Shown in pieces: positions 40,688 through 49,408 of a stretch of DNA of 64,000 nucleotides. Under the pieces are notes generated by a model. It was not told the DNA's origin. It worked only from the letters and a program-made list of their open reading frames with translations, and did no database searches. The DNA comes from Streptomyces sp. RerS4 (GTDB lineage Bacteria > Actinomycetota > Actinomycetes > Streptomycetales > Streptomycetaceae), in NCBI RefSeq assembly GCF_023515955.1, contig NZ_CP097322.1:372001-436000 (forward strand), written 5' to 3'. Made by a program: the position numbers and the translations under genes. The stretch's first letter is position 1; every line of letters starts with the position of its first letter.

Positions 40688-41507
40688 CATGACATGGGTC
40701 GCCGCGGTCGCGCGGTTGCGGGCGAGCCGGGAACCCGGTGTGCTCGTGACCGTCGCGGCCGTGCGCGGCCACGCGCCCCGCAAGGCGGGTGCCAAGCTGG
40801 TCGTGGGACGGACGGAGACCTGGGGTTCGATCGGTGGGGGCAACATCGAGGCCGTCGCCATCGATCGGGCGCGCGAGTTGAACGACGCGGCTCGTCAGGA
40901 GCCCGAGCTGATGGAGTTCGCCCTCAACGACAAGGTCGCCGGCCCGCACGGGGTGCAGTGCTGCGGCGGGGCGGTCACCGTGCTGCTCGAACCACTGCCG
41001 GTGGTCGAAGCGGTGGCGGTCTTCGGCGTCGGGCACGTCGGACTGGAGCTGGCCCGCATCCTGGCCCGCCACGACCTCGATCTGCACCTGGTCGACAGCC
41101 GCTCCGACATGCTCACCGACGCACGGCTCGACGTGCTCGCGGACGCGGTGGCGCAGGTCCACGTGCACCACACCCCGTTGCTTCCGGAGGAGGTGCTCAC
41201 ACGGTTGCCGCCCGGCACCCACGTCCTGATCATGACCCATGACCACGCCGAGGACGCGGCGCTGTGCGACGCCGCCTTGCGCACCGCCGGTCTCGGCTCG
41301 ATCGGGTTGATCGGCTCGCCGGCCAAGTGGGCGCGGTTCCGGCAACGTCTGGCCACCGAGGGCGGCCATGACGCCTCCACCATCGACCGGATCAAGACCC
41401 CGATCGGACTGCCGGGGATCACCGGCAAGGAACCTGCCACGATCGCCGTCAGCGTCGCGGCGGACCTGCTCCGGACCTTCGAACGGTCGGTCACCGGCAG
41501 CGCGTGA
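40680..41507 (+). CDS. xdhC: Xanthine dehydrogenase maturation factor XdhC
   Basis: A 275-residue accessory protein that binds molybdenum cofactor, promotes its sulfuration and hands it to XdhB. The N-terminal domain has 'VTVAAVRGHAPRKAGAKLVV' and 'TWGSIGGGNIEAVAIDRARE'. 'GVQCCGGAVTVLLEP' carries the conserved Cys pair. The C-terminal half is a Rossmann domain with 'AVFGVGHVGLELARILARHD' and 'LGSIGLIGSPAKWARFRQRL'. It may also serve the separate molybdenum hydroxylase at 30228, which has no accessory gene of its own. Confidence 0.92.
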
Positions 41508-41654
41508 GACACGACACGGACCGCGCGGCAGGTGGGCAACGCCCCGCGATGCGACGGGGCTTGATCAACGGTGGCGGGGTCGGCGAGCGGTTTGTCGGAG
41601 GGCGGTGCGAGGATGGCGGAGGACAGGGACAGGTTTCGAGTGGTCGGAGGCGGC

Positions 41655-42089
41655 ATGGCCAAGGAATTCCAAGTGACGTACGACTGCGCCGATCCGGGCG
41701 CGCAGGCGGTGTTCTGGGCCGAGACGCTGGGCTATCGCGTCCAGCCGCCGCCCGAGGGCTTCTCCGACTGGGCGGCCGCGCTGACGGCGTGGGGCGTGCC
41801 GCCCGAGCACCACAACGACCGGTCGGCCATCACGGATCCGGAGGGGAAGGGGCCGCGGGTGTTCTTCCAGAAGGTTCCGGAGGGAAAGACGGTGAAGAAC
41901 CGCCTGCACCTGGACGTGCGCGCCGCACCCGGTCTGACCGGGCAGGAGCGGATGGCCGCGCTGGAGCAGGAGGCCACCCGACTGGAGGGGCTGGGAGCGA
42001 AGCGGCTGTACCGGCTCGAACCCAACGACCAGGACGAGGGGATCATCGTGATGACCGACCCGGAGGGAAACGAATTCTGCCTGGACTGA
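41655..42089 (+). CDS. VOC (glyoxalase/bleomycin-resistance) family protein
   Basis: A 144-residue protein with two beta-alpha-beta-beta-beta halves: 'FQVTYDCADPGAQAVFWAET' then 'LGYRV', and 'RLHLDVRAAPGLTGQERMAA' through 'GIIVMTDPEGNEFCLD'. Candidate metal ligands are the His in 'LHLDV' and the Glu of 'GNEFCL'. The start at 41655 has a GGAGG site and removes an Arg-rich shadow extension. Members bind or modify small hydrophobic molecules; the substrate is unknown. It follows xdhC by 147 bases and may be read through from that operon. A GC hairpin follows the stop. Confidence 0.8.
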   Translation: MAKEFQVTYDCADPGAQAVFWAETLGYRVQPPPEGFSDWAAALTAWGVPPEHHNDRSAITDPEGKGPRVFFQKVPEGKTVKNRLHLDVRAAPGLTGQERMAALEQEATRLEGLGAKRLYRLEPNDQDEGIIVMTDPEGNEFCLD

Positions 42090-42101
42090 CCGCTGAGTGT
42101 G

Positions 42102-42122
42102 AGCGCCGCCGGCCTCGGCGCT
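42102..42122 (+). terminator. Short GC hairpin after the VOC gene
   Basis: AGCGCCG (42102-42108) pairs with CGGCGCT (42116-42122), with a 7-base loop, 12 bases after the stop. No T run, as is common in high-GC actinobacteria. Confidence 0.5.
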
Positions 42123-42221
42123 GGTGGGCGGACTGGCGACGGGGCCGGGAATGCTCCTGACCGCCCGCGCGGTTGCATGGGTGGGAGCATCGCAGCTGCG
42201 CGGGCGACGCAGGGGGAAGGG

Positions 42222-42478
42222 CCCGAAGGAGTACCGGCCCAGCAGGTTGACGTGGTGGCGGACGAACGGGGAGAGGCGTGCGACGTCCTCGTCACGGACG
42301 TCGAAGCCGTCCGCGCGAAGCTGGGTGACGGCGGCGTCCATGTACCTGGTGTTGAACAGCACCAGCGCGTTCAGCAGCAGGCCGAGCGCGCCGATCCGGT
42401 CCTCCATGCCGTCCTGGTAGCGCCGGCAGAGCTGCCCGGCGCGGCCGTGGAAGATCTTTCGCACGAGCGCGTGCCGGC
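42222..42478 (-). pseudogene. C-terminal fragment of a Tn3-family transposase
   Basis: The minus strand reads 'RHALVRKIFHGRAGQLCRRY', 'QDGMEDRIGALGLLLNALVL', 'FNTRYMDAAVTQLRADGFDV' and 'VRHHVNLLGRYSF'. This is the conserved C-terminus of Tn3-type TnpA (E-D-x-x-G-A-L-G-L-x-x-N with the 'W/F-N-T-x-Y-M-D-A' motif). A stop just ahead of it and loss of the final residues show it is only a fragment of about 85 codons. No 38-bp terminal repeat or resolvase was found. It directly abuts the oxygenase relic, so the junction at about 42480 probably marks an old insertion or deletion. Confidence 0.75.
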
Positions 42479-42480
42479 CC

Positions 42481-43215
42481 TAGCGGAGGATCCGACGGGT
42501 GGTCGCCCGTTCCGGGTAGCACCTCATCAGCATGCCCGTGACGTGGGGGCCGTGGTGCAGCGTCTCCTCGCCGCGTCGCCCGCCCAACGGCCGCATCCGC
42601 GCGTCGAAGTGAGGCTCGTGGAAGTACGCCGGCGCGTACCGCTCCCGCTCCGCGAGCCGGACCCGGTACGGGATCCCCTCCACCGCCCCGCGCGTCAGGA
42701 ACTGCAGGACGTCGCCCAGGGCACACGGTCAGCACGCCCGGCTCGGGCACCACGTACCGCCAGTCCTCCGCGCCCTCGGCCGCCCGGCCGAACTCTCCCG
42801 GCCACCCGGTTCCGCGACCGCCGCTCACCGTCCACGGGCGGCCGTACGTACAGTCCGCCCACGTCGTCCTGCGCCGCGATCACCAGCAGCCCGTCATCGC
42901 GCCACGGGTCAGCCCGGTCAACTGCCGTGCGCCCGGGGCGCCCAGGCCCAGCCCCAGCGCCAGCGCGACGAGCCGCAGGATCCGCTCACCGAGCTCACCG
43001 GGCCACGGCACCGGGCCGGTGACCGTGAAGATCTCCGGCTGGTCCGGCAGACCGGCCGTCCGCTCCTCCCCGGACTCGACGTATCCGCTGTACGACAGAT
43101 CGTCGACGCAGCAGTGCTTCAACCCCAGCGGGAGCCGGAAGAAGGCGCGCGCCGCGCACAGGGCGGCGTCGGTCGTCTCCTCCGGTCGCGGATCCCGCCG
43201 GACCTGGAAGATCCC
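42481..43215 (-). pseudogene. Relic of an isopenicillin-N-synthase-like 2OG/Fe(II) oxygenase
   Basis: Pieces in several frames follow the order of one protein: 'WQQDGIFQVRRDPRPEETTD' and 'AALCAARAFFRLPLG', then 'LSYSGYVESGEERTAG', 'EIFTVTGPVPWPGELGERIL', 'VIAAQDDVGGLYVRPPVDGE', 'WRYVVPEPGVLTVCPG', 'LQFLTRGAVEGIPYRVRLAE' and 'MLMRCYPERATTRRILR'. This is the IPNS-like oxygenase family layout. The region with the iron-binding H-x-D is deleted (the frame breaks after 'LTGLTRG'), so the gene is dead. Weaker similarity may continue to about 43370. About 300 bases from there to the next gene hold nothing else I recognise. Confidence 0.65.
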
Positions 43216-43676
43216 GTCCTGCTGCCAGGCCCGTACCGTCCTCTGCCTCCTGCGCCCGTGGCCTCCTGCCCAGCAGTACGGCCAAGGCGGTCAGAGGTTC
43301 GGCCCGCCCCGCACCGGTGGCCGATTCCGGCACCACCTTCGCGTTCACTCCACACACATCTGCCCAGCTCATCGCCCGAGTCCGCTCCCTCCGCCCTCTT
43401 CCGTCACCCCGGACTCCCCCACCTGAACGGCCCGAACCCGCCGCATCAACGCCGGGCAGGGGCGGGGCGGGCCCGGCATCCCCCGGTGCGCGACCGTGCG
43501 TACGCGGCGCGCTGACCTGCGTGTTCAACGGCTTGGCCCACCCCCGTACCCGGTCGGTGGGGCACGGGTCCACCCGGGAGGCTCGCCCTTCGGGAAACGC
43601 CAGACCGGCGCCTGGTCAGCGGTCTACGGTACGGACATACCGCACCACCTGCTGCGGTCACACGAGGAGGAACCCT

Positions 43677-44216
43677 GTGACGTCGTCGCCCTGCGACCCT
43701 GAGAACGCTCCCGCCGGCGATGTCGACGCGGCTCTCATGATGATCGACTCGCGGCTCAAGGCCATCTACGACGGCCGGACCGAGGTCGATCCCGAGCAGC
43801 GGCAGTTGATCGACCACCTCACGTCATCCATGGGGCCCCAGGACGTCGATGACCTGTTGGACGGTGCGTGCACGCTGATCTACATGTTCATGCAGTGGCT
43901 GCGCATGGCCTACGAGGACCACGACAAGGACGTCATCGAGTACGTGGTGCCCAACCTCGTGGCCACGATGCGCAGGATGCCGCGGAGCATCCGCCCCGAG
44001 GCCATCCCGACCATGGCCGGTCTGGTCATCGCGGCGGGCACCGGCCTGAGCCCCAACCTGTGGCGCAAGCAATACGGAGACTGGACCGAGGTGGAGATGA
44101 AGCCCCTGGAAGCCACGGCCTTCCTACTCGCGGAACACATCAACCGCCTCACCGAAGACCAGGACTTCGCCACCCGCATGATCAGCAACGCCCTGACCAG
44201 CGCGGGCCAAGACTGA
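43677..44216 (+). CDS. Hypothetical helical protein
   Basis: A 179-residue acidic protein starting at GTG 43677 behind a CGAGGAGGA site. It is predicted to be almost all helix ('GDVDAALMMIDSRLKAIYDG', 'VDDLLDGACTLIYMFMQWLR', 'FLLAEHINRLTEDQDFATRM'), with no signal peptide, Cys cluster or catalytic motif. The gene is well formed, but I do not recognise the family. The next gene is convergent, 22 bases away. Confidence 0.65.
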   Translation: MTSSPCDPENAPAGDVDAALMMIDSRLKAIYDGRTEVDPEQRQLIDHLTSSMGPQDVDDLLDGACTLIYMFMQWLRMAYEDHDKDVIEYVVPNLVATMRRMPRSIRPEAIPTMAGLVIAAGTGLSPNLWRKQYGDWTEVEMKPLEATAFLLAEHINRLTEDQDFATRMISNALTSAGQD

Positions 44217-44238
44217 CGCCATCGGCTACGGCGAGGAG

Positions 44239-44541
44239 TCAGGTCAGGGAGGCAAGCACGAAGTGCCGGACCCGAAGGGGCTCTACGAGGTACTCCTCCT
44301 CGCCCGGCAGGACCACGGGCTGGTCACGCCAATGCTCGCCGGCGTACTCGACCAAGTCCTGTTCACTCCGCCACCGGCTGACGTACAACAGCGAGTCAGG
44401 CGGCGCGAGCAGTACCTCGTGGTCCACCAGACCCGGGTGGCGTCCGGGGAACTCACGCACCGCGGAGACGATCACGCCGCGGAACTCTTCGAACCGTTCA
44501 GGACGTACGCGTGCCTCACTCACCCTGATGATCACGCGCAA
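44239..44541 (-). CDS. Antibiotic-biosynthesis-monooxygenase (ABM)-like domain protein
   Basis: A 100-residue single-domain protein with the dimeric ferredoxin-like ABM pattern: 'MRVIIRVSEARVRPERFEEF', a central 'GRHPGLVDHEVLLAPPDSLL', then 'YVSRWRSEQDLVEYAGEHWR' (the usual 'W.S..A..AH..S' helix). Members include haem-degrading and quinone-forming monooxygenases as well as proteins without activity. ATG start at 44541. The stop faces the upstream gene. Confidence 0.75.
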   Translation of the reverse strand: MRVIIRVSEARVRPERFEEFRGVIVSAVREFPGRHPGLVDHEVLLAPPDSLLYVSRWRSEQDLVEYAGEHWRDQPVVLPGEEEYLVEPLRVRHFVLASLT

Positions 44542-44660
44542 CAGGGTGTCACACAGGCCCCGGTGAAGGCACCGGGACCCGTGCGTTCCGCTTGAACGGC
44601 TCCGCGAGGCGGGGCTTCCCGACGAGCGGTTCGCCGCGGACGTGGGGGCCGCGCGTCGGG

Positions 44661-45218
44661 CTACCGTAGGGCGGCGGCGACCAGGCCCTGGAGGGCCTCG
44701 CGCGGCACGTCGCCGCCGTTCACCAGCCGGTCGAAGACCAGTCCGTCGACGCAGGTCAGCAGGGTGTGCGTACGGTTCTCCACATCCGTCACGCCCTGCC
44801 CGGCGAGGAACAGCCGAACGGCCTCGCGGCCGGCGTTCTCGCGGGGTGCGAGGATCTCGCGCAGCTCCGGATCGCGGACGCTCTCGATACTGCAGGCGTA
44901 GCGGGCGAGTGAGCGGCGGCGGCCCTCGCCGGTGAGCCGCCGGCGGGTGAGCGCCACCATTCCGTCCACCAGATCCTCGGCGGTGCGCAGGGGCGGGAGC
45001 CGCTCGCCCATCGTGTGCAGTTCCGCCTGGTCGAGTTGGACGAGACGCATGACGAGTCCGGTGAGCAGCGCGGCGCGGGTGCGGAAGTACGCGGACGTGG
45101 TGCCGGGTGGCAGGGCCGCTGTGCGATCGACCGCGCGGTGGGTCAGGCCGCGGATCCCTTCGTCGGCGAGTACGTCGAGAGCCGCGTCCGCGAGGAGGGT
45201 GCGCCGATCCGAAACCAT
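44661..45218 (-). CDS. TetR-family repressor of the adjacent monooxygenase
   Basis: A 185-residue regulator. HTH: 'LDVLADEGIRGLTHRAVDRT' and 'AALPPGTTSAYFRTRAALLT' (about residues 15-55); the rest is the helical ligand domain ('TLLTCVDGLVFDRLVNGGD' near the end). ATG at 45218. It is divergent from an FAD monooxygenase gene with 73 bases between them, which hold two near-identical palindromes. This arrangement is the classic one for a TetR repressor that controls its neighbour and itself. Confidence 0.87.
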   Translation of the reverse strand: MVSDRRTLLADAALDVLADEGIRGLTHRAVDRTAALPPGTTSAYFRTRAALLTGLVMRLVQLDQAELHTMGERLPPLRTAEDLVDGMVALTRRRLTGEGRRRSLARYACSIESVRDPELREILAPRENAGREAVRLFLAGQGVTDVENRTHTLLTCVDGLVFDRLVNGGDVPREALQGLVAAALR

Positions 45219-45226
45219 GGGTCCTT

Positions 45227-45275
45227 TCTACACCTGTAGACCGTCAGGTACGGTCATCCTTCTACAGATGTAGAA
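45227..45275. promoter_or_regulatory. Two palindromic operators between TetR and monooxygenase genes
   Basis: TCTACACCTGTAGA (45227-45240) and TTCTACAGATGTAGAA (45260-45275) share the symmetric core TCTACA-n2-TGTAGA, 33 bases centre to centre (about three helical turns). One lies next to each start codon. They are very likely binding sites for the TetR protein, and their AT-rich cores stand out from the GC-rich background. Confidence 0.8.
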
Positions 45276-45291
45276 GAACGGGGGTTTCGAC

Positions 45292-46449
45292 ATGGGCAAC
45301 GTGGCGGTCGTGGTCGGAGGGGGCATCGGCGGTCTGGCCGTCGCGATCGGCCTGCGCCGCGTCGGCTGGGAGGTGAGGGTCGTCGAGCGGACGTCGGTGC
45401 TCGACGACGCGGGGGCGGGCATCTCGCTGGCCGCGAACGGCCTTCGGGCCCTGGACGCACTCGGCGTCGGCGAGGCGGTGCGGGAGGCCGCGCGGGGCCA
45501 GTACACCGGCGGCACCCGCACGCCGGAGGGTGGTTGGCTGACCCGGATGGACGGCGCGGTGCTGGAGAAGGCGGTGGGCACGCCGATCATGGGCATCGCC
45601 CGCTCCACCTTGCACCGGCTGCTTCGCGCGTCCCTGCCGGGCGAGGTTCTGCTGATCGGCTCGGAGGTCGAATCGGTCCAGCGGATCGACCACGGGAGGG
45701 TGCGAGTCGGCTGCGCCGACAGGGTCCTGGAGGCGGATCTGGTGGTGGCGGCCGACGGCATAGGCAGCACCGTGCGCGGCCTTCTCTTCCCCACCCACCC
45801 CGGCCCGGCCTACAGCGGCTCGACGGTGCTGCGCGCCATCACGGAGCCGGCGATGGACCTGCGCAGCGACTTCGAGCTGACCTGGGGACGCGGGGCCGAG
45901 TTCGGACACATCGCCTTGCGGGACGGGCGGGCCGAGTGGCACGCCGTCCTCAACCTCCCCGCCGGCACGCGGTTCCCCGACCCCTTGGCCGAACTGCGCC
46001 GGCGATTCCGTGACTGGCACGACCCGATCCCGGCTCTGCTCGACGCGACCCGGCCCAACGCCGTACTGCACCACGACGTCCATGAACTGAGTAGGCCGCT
46101 CCCCTCGTACACGCTCGGGCGCATCGCCTTGCTCGGCGACGCGGCACACGCGATGACTCCCCACCTCGGACAGGGCGCCTGTCAGGCGTTGGAGGACGCT
46201 GTCACGCTGGCCTCCGCGCTCGCCACCGAGCCCACCGTCGAAGCCGCGCTCGCACGGTACGACGTAGAGCGCCGCCCGCGCAGCCAGGCGGTCGCGCGGG
46301 CCGCCCGGCAGGCGGGCCGGATGGGTCAGCGGCTCTCACACCCCCTGGCCGTCGCGCTGCGCAACACGGCGATGCGGCTGACACCGCCCGGAGCCGCGAC
46401 GCGCATGATCCTGCGACACCACGCGTGGGTCCCGCCGCAGTTGAACTGA
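45292..46449 (+). CDS. FAD-dependent aromatic monooxygenase
   Basis: A 385-residue class A flavoprotein monooxygenase. Dinucleotide fold 'VAVVVGGGIGGLAVAIGLRR' at the N-terminus; 'ADLVVAADGIGSTVRGLLFP' is the DG motif (about residue 150) and 'GRIALLGDAAHAMTPHLGQG' the GD motif (about 280). It resembles salicylate- and 6-hydroxynicotinate-type hydroxylases and Tet(X)-like enzymes; the substrate is unknown. ATG at 45292 is 17 bases after the nearer operator, so repression by the TetR protein is likely. A drug- or aromatic-inactivating role induced by its substrate is a reasonable inference. Confidence 0.9.
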   Translation: MGNVAVVVGGGIGGLAVAIGLRRVGWEVRVVERTSVLDDAGAGISLAANGLRALDALGVGEAVREAARGQYTGGTRTPEGGWLTRMDGAVLEKAVGTPIMGIARSTLHRLLRASLPGEVLLIGSEVESVQRIDHGRVRVGCADRVLEADLVVAADGIGSTVRGLLFPTHPGPAYSGSTVLRAITEPAMDLRSDFELTWGRGAEFGHIALRDGRAEWHAVLNLPAGTRFPDPLAELRRRFRDWHDPIPALLDATRPNAVLHHDVHELSRPLPSYTLGRIALLGDAAHAMTPHLGQGACQALEDAVTLASALATEPTVEAALARYDVERRPRSQAVARAARQAGRMGQRLSHPLAVALRNTAMRLTPPGAATRMILRHHAWVPPQLN

Positions 46450-46492
46450 TCCGCTGTGGGCACCCCGGGCCCCGTGCGGCATCATCTGGATC

Positions 46493-46948
46493 ATGACGTA
46501 TCCCTCCCTGCCGACCACGGAGTCGGCCGTCGCCGCGATACGGGTCATCGCCGCCGAGTACCGGCTGCCCATGGCCGTCACCGACGACATCGGCGCCGAC
46601 CAGACGTCGCGGAGGACTTCCGCCGCCCTGTTCGCCGCCGTCGATCCCGACGGAACGCTGCCCCACGAGGCGTTCGTCGAACTGGGCGGCAGCCCGGCGG
46701 TCACCGTGCAGATCTTTCCCGAGGACGACGCGAAGATCACCGTCGACGGAGTGGAGTTCCACGACGTCCCCCGGGACGCCGTCCCGGCGTTCCTGACGTC
46801 CGTCTACAGCGGTCTGGCCTTCGTGAAGGGACGGTTCTTCCCGCCGGGCAACTGGCTCGTCGTCCCCCTGCCCGGCGACGAGACCCACCGGGAGCTCATC
46901 ACGGGCGTCGCGCTCACGCCGTGGCTCGCCGGGCGCGTCCGGGACTAG
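46493..46948 (+). CDS. Hypothetical protein of 151 residues
   Basis: A soluble protein beginning 'MTYPSLPTTESAVAAIRVIA'. It has alternating beta strands ('SPAVTVQIFPEDDAKITVDG', 'GLAFVKGRFFPPGNWLVVPL') and no signal or membrane segment. Family not recognised. Its TAG stop (46946-46948) is part of the CTAG that borders the following mobile element, so the original C-terminus may have been slightly longer before the insertion. The stop at 'AGRVRD' still looks natural. Confidence 0.6.
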   Translation: MTYPSLPTTESAVAAIRVIAAEYRLPMAVTDDIGADQTSRRTSAALFAAVDPDGTLPHEAFVELGGSPAVTVQIFPEDDAKITVDGVEFHDVPRDAVPAFLTSVYSGLAFVKGRFFPPGNWLVVPLPGDETHRELITGVALTPWLAGRVRD

Positions 46949-47177
46949 GGCGTGTGTCGGAAGTGCTCAAGAACTCTTGCAGAGATGGCTTTCTGGGATG
47001 GGTGCGGATCCTTCTGAGTGACGGCACGCCATAGCCACGAGATGGCCTCCCGACCTGCACGGTTCAACCGCTCGGGGCTTCCCTGAGCAGGGGCCCGACC
47101 TCGGCGTCAAGCGTGTGGGCGACGGAGTCGAGATCCGGTGCTTCGGTCGCCTATGTCAACGTGTATTGACGTCCCTC
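46949..47177 (-). other. Left arm of the element with a short coding remnant
   Basis: On the minus strand a 53-codon stretch (about 46948-47106) reads 'ERLNRAGREAISWLWRAVTQ', 'KDPHPSQKAISARVLEHF' and ends in the repeat and CTAG ('RHTP' then TAG). The even composition suggests it was once real coding, perhaps the tail of a second transposase or passenger. It has no start codon. Not identified. Confidence 0.4.
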
Positions 47178-48029
47178 TCAGCGGAAGTCCGCCGCGTGGT
47201 CCACCGCCCACTCCTGGAAGGATCGGGCCGGGGTGCCCGTGATGCGCTCCACTTCATCGTTGACCGGCTCCGGATTGTCGAGCATCTCCGCCTGGGCCGG
47301 CAACACGGCCTCCACCAGCTCTGCCGGGTAGCCTGCGGCCTTCATCTGCTCGATGGCCTCGTCCAGCGCGACCTCCTCGAACCGCACCGGTCGCCCGATC
47401 GCCTCGCTGATCAGGGTCACCTGCCGTTCTTGGGTGATCAGTTCGGGGCCGGTGATCAGGGGGTGGGCGCCGAGCAGGGCGTCGGTCGTCAGCGCCTGAA
47501 CGGCGACCGCAGCCATGTCCGCCTCGTGGATCAGCGGGCGGGCCAGCCTTGCCAGCGGCGCCCGTACCGCACCGGTGGTGCGGACCTCCTCCGCCCAGCC
47601 CAGCGTGTTGCTCGCGAACCCGGTGGGCCGCAGCGCCGTCCACTCCAGGCCCGATGCCTCGATCAGCCGCTCCAGCTCCGTGTGGAACATGGTGATCGCC
47701 TCGCCGGGCTTCTCCTTCTCGCCCCCGACCCCGGCGGATGACAGGTACACCACCCGTCGAGCGTGCTTCCCGATCGCGTCGATCACGTCCGACGCGCCCT
47801 CAGCGCTCAGGAACGGCCACACCAGGAAGACCGAATCGACGCCCTCCAGGGCCGTGCCCAGCGACGCGGGATCACCGAGATCTCCGCGCACCGCCTGCAC
47901 ACCCTCCGGGAAGTCCGCCTCCCCTCGCACCAGCGCCCGCACGGGCACGCCCGCCGCGTGCAGTTGGGTCACCACCGCGCCGCCGACCTTTCCAGTCGCG
48001 CCGGTCACCAGGATCCTGGGCTGTGTCAT
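47178..48029 (-). CDS. NmrA-like NAD(P)-binding oxidoreductase
   Basis: A 283-residue atypical short-chain dehydrogenase of the NmrA/QOR2 type. Nucleotide loop 'RILVTGATGKVGGAVVTQLH' (G-x-x-G-x-x-G), 'VQAVRGDLGDPASLGTALEG' (the NmrA 'GDL.D..SL..AL' motif), 'RRVVYLSSAGVGGEKEKPGE' and 'LEWTALRPTGFASNTLGW'. The Tyr-x-x-x-Lys catalytic pair is not evident, as in other NmrA-type sensors and quinone reductases. ATG 48029 is preceded by GAGGAGA, better than the upstream ATG at 48077. It lies inside the borders of the putative element and may be its passenger, although it could be a resident gene. Confidence 0.88.
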   Translation of the reverse strand: MTQPRILVTGATGKVGGAVVTQLHAAGVPVRALVRGEADFPEGVQAVRGDLGDPASLGTALEGVDSVFLVWPFLSAEGASDVIDAIGKHARRVVYLSSAGVGGEKEKPGEAITMFHTELERLIEASGLEWTALRPTGFASNTLGWAEEVRTTGAVRAPLARLARPLIHEADMAAVAVQALTTDALLGAHPLITGPELITQERQVTLISEAIGRPVRFEEVALDEAIEQMKAAGYPAELVEAVLPAQAEMLDNPEPVNDEVERITGTPARSFQEWAVDHAADFR

Positions 48030-48182
48030 CGGAATCTCCTCGTCTCGCCGTTCGATGACACGACTCTCGTACATCAACCAAGGTTCAGGTCAAGCACCGG
48101 CCGGAGTGGCCGTCAGGTGCTGTTCCAGCCAGCCATCTGCCCGCGGTGGTGGAACGTGGATCCCCCGTGTGACGGCCGAGCG

Positions 48183-49058
48183 TCACAGCCACTCGTTGAT
48201 GGCTGCGATGAGCACGGTCGCCTCGTAGCGGACCGCGAGCTTGTCGTATCGCGTGGCGACGGCACGATGCCTCTTGAGGCGGTTGATCCCGCACTCGACC
48301 GCATGACGCTCCCGGTAGTCGAACGGGTCGAAACGCGGCGGCCGGCCGCCGCGGGAGCCAAGCTTCTGGCGGTTGCGCACCTGGTCGGCCTTGTCGGGGA
48401 TGGTGCAACGGATCCCGCGGCGGCGCAGATAGGCGCGATTCCTGCGGGAGGCGTACGCCTTGTCAGCGCGCACGCGATCAGGACGGACGCGCGGCCGGCC
48501 CGGCCCGATCCGGGGCACGCGGACCTTCTCCAGCACAGGCTCGAACTGCGGCGAGTCCCCGCGCTGCCCAGCGGTCACCACGATCGACATGGGCTTTTGG
48601 CGCTGCTCGACGGCCAGATGCAGTTTGGTGGTGAACCCGCCGCGCGAACGTCCCAGCCCATGATCACTGGGTTCAGCGAACACACCGCCCGGCGGCTCCT
48701 TCTGCAGTTCACCCTGCTTCCGCTCCCCGGCCGCATGCTGATGGGCGCGGCACACCGTGGAGTCAATGCTCAGGTCCCACACGATCGCACCTTCCGCATC
48801 GGCCAGGCACTGGAGGTGGCTGAGGATCCGGTGCCAGGTGCCGTCCCGCTGCCATCGGCGGAACAGATCGTAGATCCGGCCCCACGGCCCGTACTCGACA
48901 GGCACGTCCCGCCACGGAACACCGGTCCGCACCCGAAACCGTATGCCGTTGATCAGCTGCCGCCGCGACCAGACCGGCGGCCGTCCCGCCTTCGTCCCCT
49001 TCGGCAACAGCGGCTCCAGCACCGCCCACTGTTCGTCCGTGAGATCTCCCCGTGCCAT
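48183..49058 (-). CDS. IS5-family DDE transposase, single intact frame
   Basis: A 291-residue transposase. N-terminus '[20 protein letters not shown]' and '[20 protein letters not shown]'. Catalytic Asp 1 in '[20 protein letters not shown]', Asp 2 in '[20 protein letters not shown]', Glu in '[20 protein letters not shown]' (with the Y-R-x-R-x-x-V-E-like spacing), ending '[16 protein letters not shown]'. Unlike the copies near 1-5 kb it needs no frameshift. Nothing is missing, so it may be active. The gap of 153 bases to the NmrA-like gene has no recognised content. Confidence 0.9.
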   Translation of the reverse strand: MARGDLTDEQWAVLEPLLPKGTKAGRPPVWSRRQLINGIRFRVRTGVPWRDVPVEYGPWGRIYDLFRRWQRDGTWHRILSHLQCLADAEGAIVWDLSIDSTVCRAHQHAAGERKQGELQKEPPGGVFAEPSDHGLGRSRGGFTTKLHLAVEQRQKPMSIVVTAGQRGDSPQFEPVLEKVRVPRIGPGRPRVRPDRVRADKAYASRRNRAYLRRRGIRCTIPDKADQVRNRQKLGSRGGRPPRFDPFDYRERHAVECGINRLKRHRAVATRYDKLAVRYEATVLIAAINEWL

Positions 49059-49103
49059 GAACCGTGATCATTCATCACTCAAGATCCACTTTCGACACAC
49101 GGC

Positions 49104-49408
49104 CTAGCGGGCCTGGCGGGCCCAGTCCGGCGGCGCCGGCGGCCGTGATCACCCGACTGGCGCACTCCCCACCCGATACTTCGTTCCCACAGGGCAGAGC
49201 CCTCATGCCCGGGGCGGGGCCGTTCGGGTGAGAGCAAAACGATCCTCCGCGTTTCACGGGTGTCGGCCCTCCCCGGTCGGCAAGGACGATCCTGACTGCC
49301 GACCGCACCGGGTCGGGCCGCCCAGCCGTCGTCGTCGTGCCGGTGGCCTCGGTGTGCCGTGTGCCGTGTCGGCGAACCCGTTCTCGAACCTCTGATGGGA
49401 GTCCACCT
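49104..49408. other. Region between the IS end and the MpaB-like gene
   Basis: About 300 bases beginning with the right CTAG. No coding sequence recognised; it should hold the promoter of the next gene. A GGGAG site precedes the GTG at 49409. Confidence 0.4.

Larger units (their letters stand above)
46949..49103. mobile_element. Putative IS5-family element enclosing an NmrA-like gene
   Basis: The outer ends begin GGCGTGTGTCGGAAGTG (46949, plus strand) and GCCGTGTGTCGAAAGTG (49103, minus strand), matching at 15 of 17 positions. Both are bordered by CTAG (46945-46948 and 49104-49107). A single-frame transposase (48183-49058, minus) ends the right side. Between it and the left end is an NmrA-like oxidoreductase gene (47178-48029). 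Either the unit moved as a whole with a passenger, or two related insertions left one end each; the shared CTAG alone cannot decide because the group targets CTAG. Confidence 0.55.
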
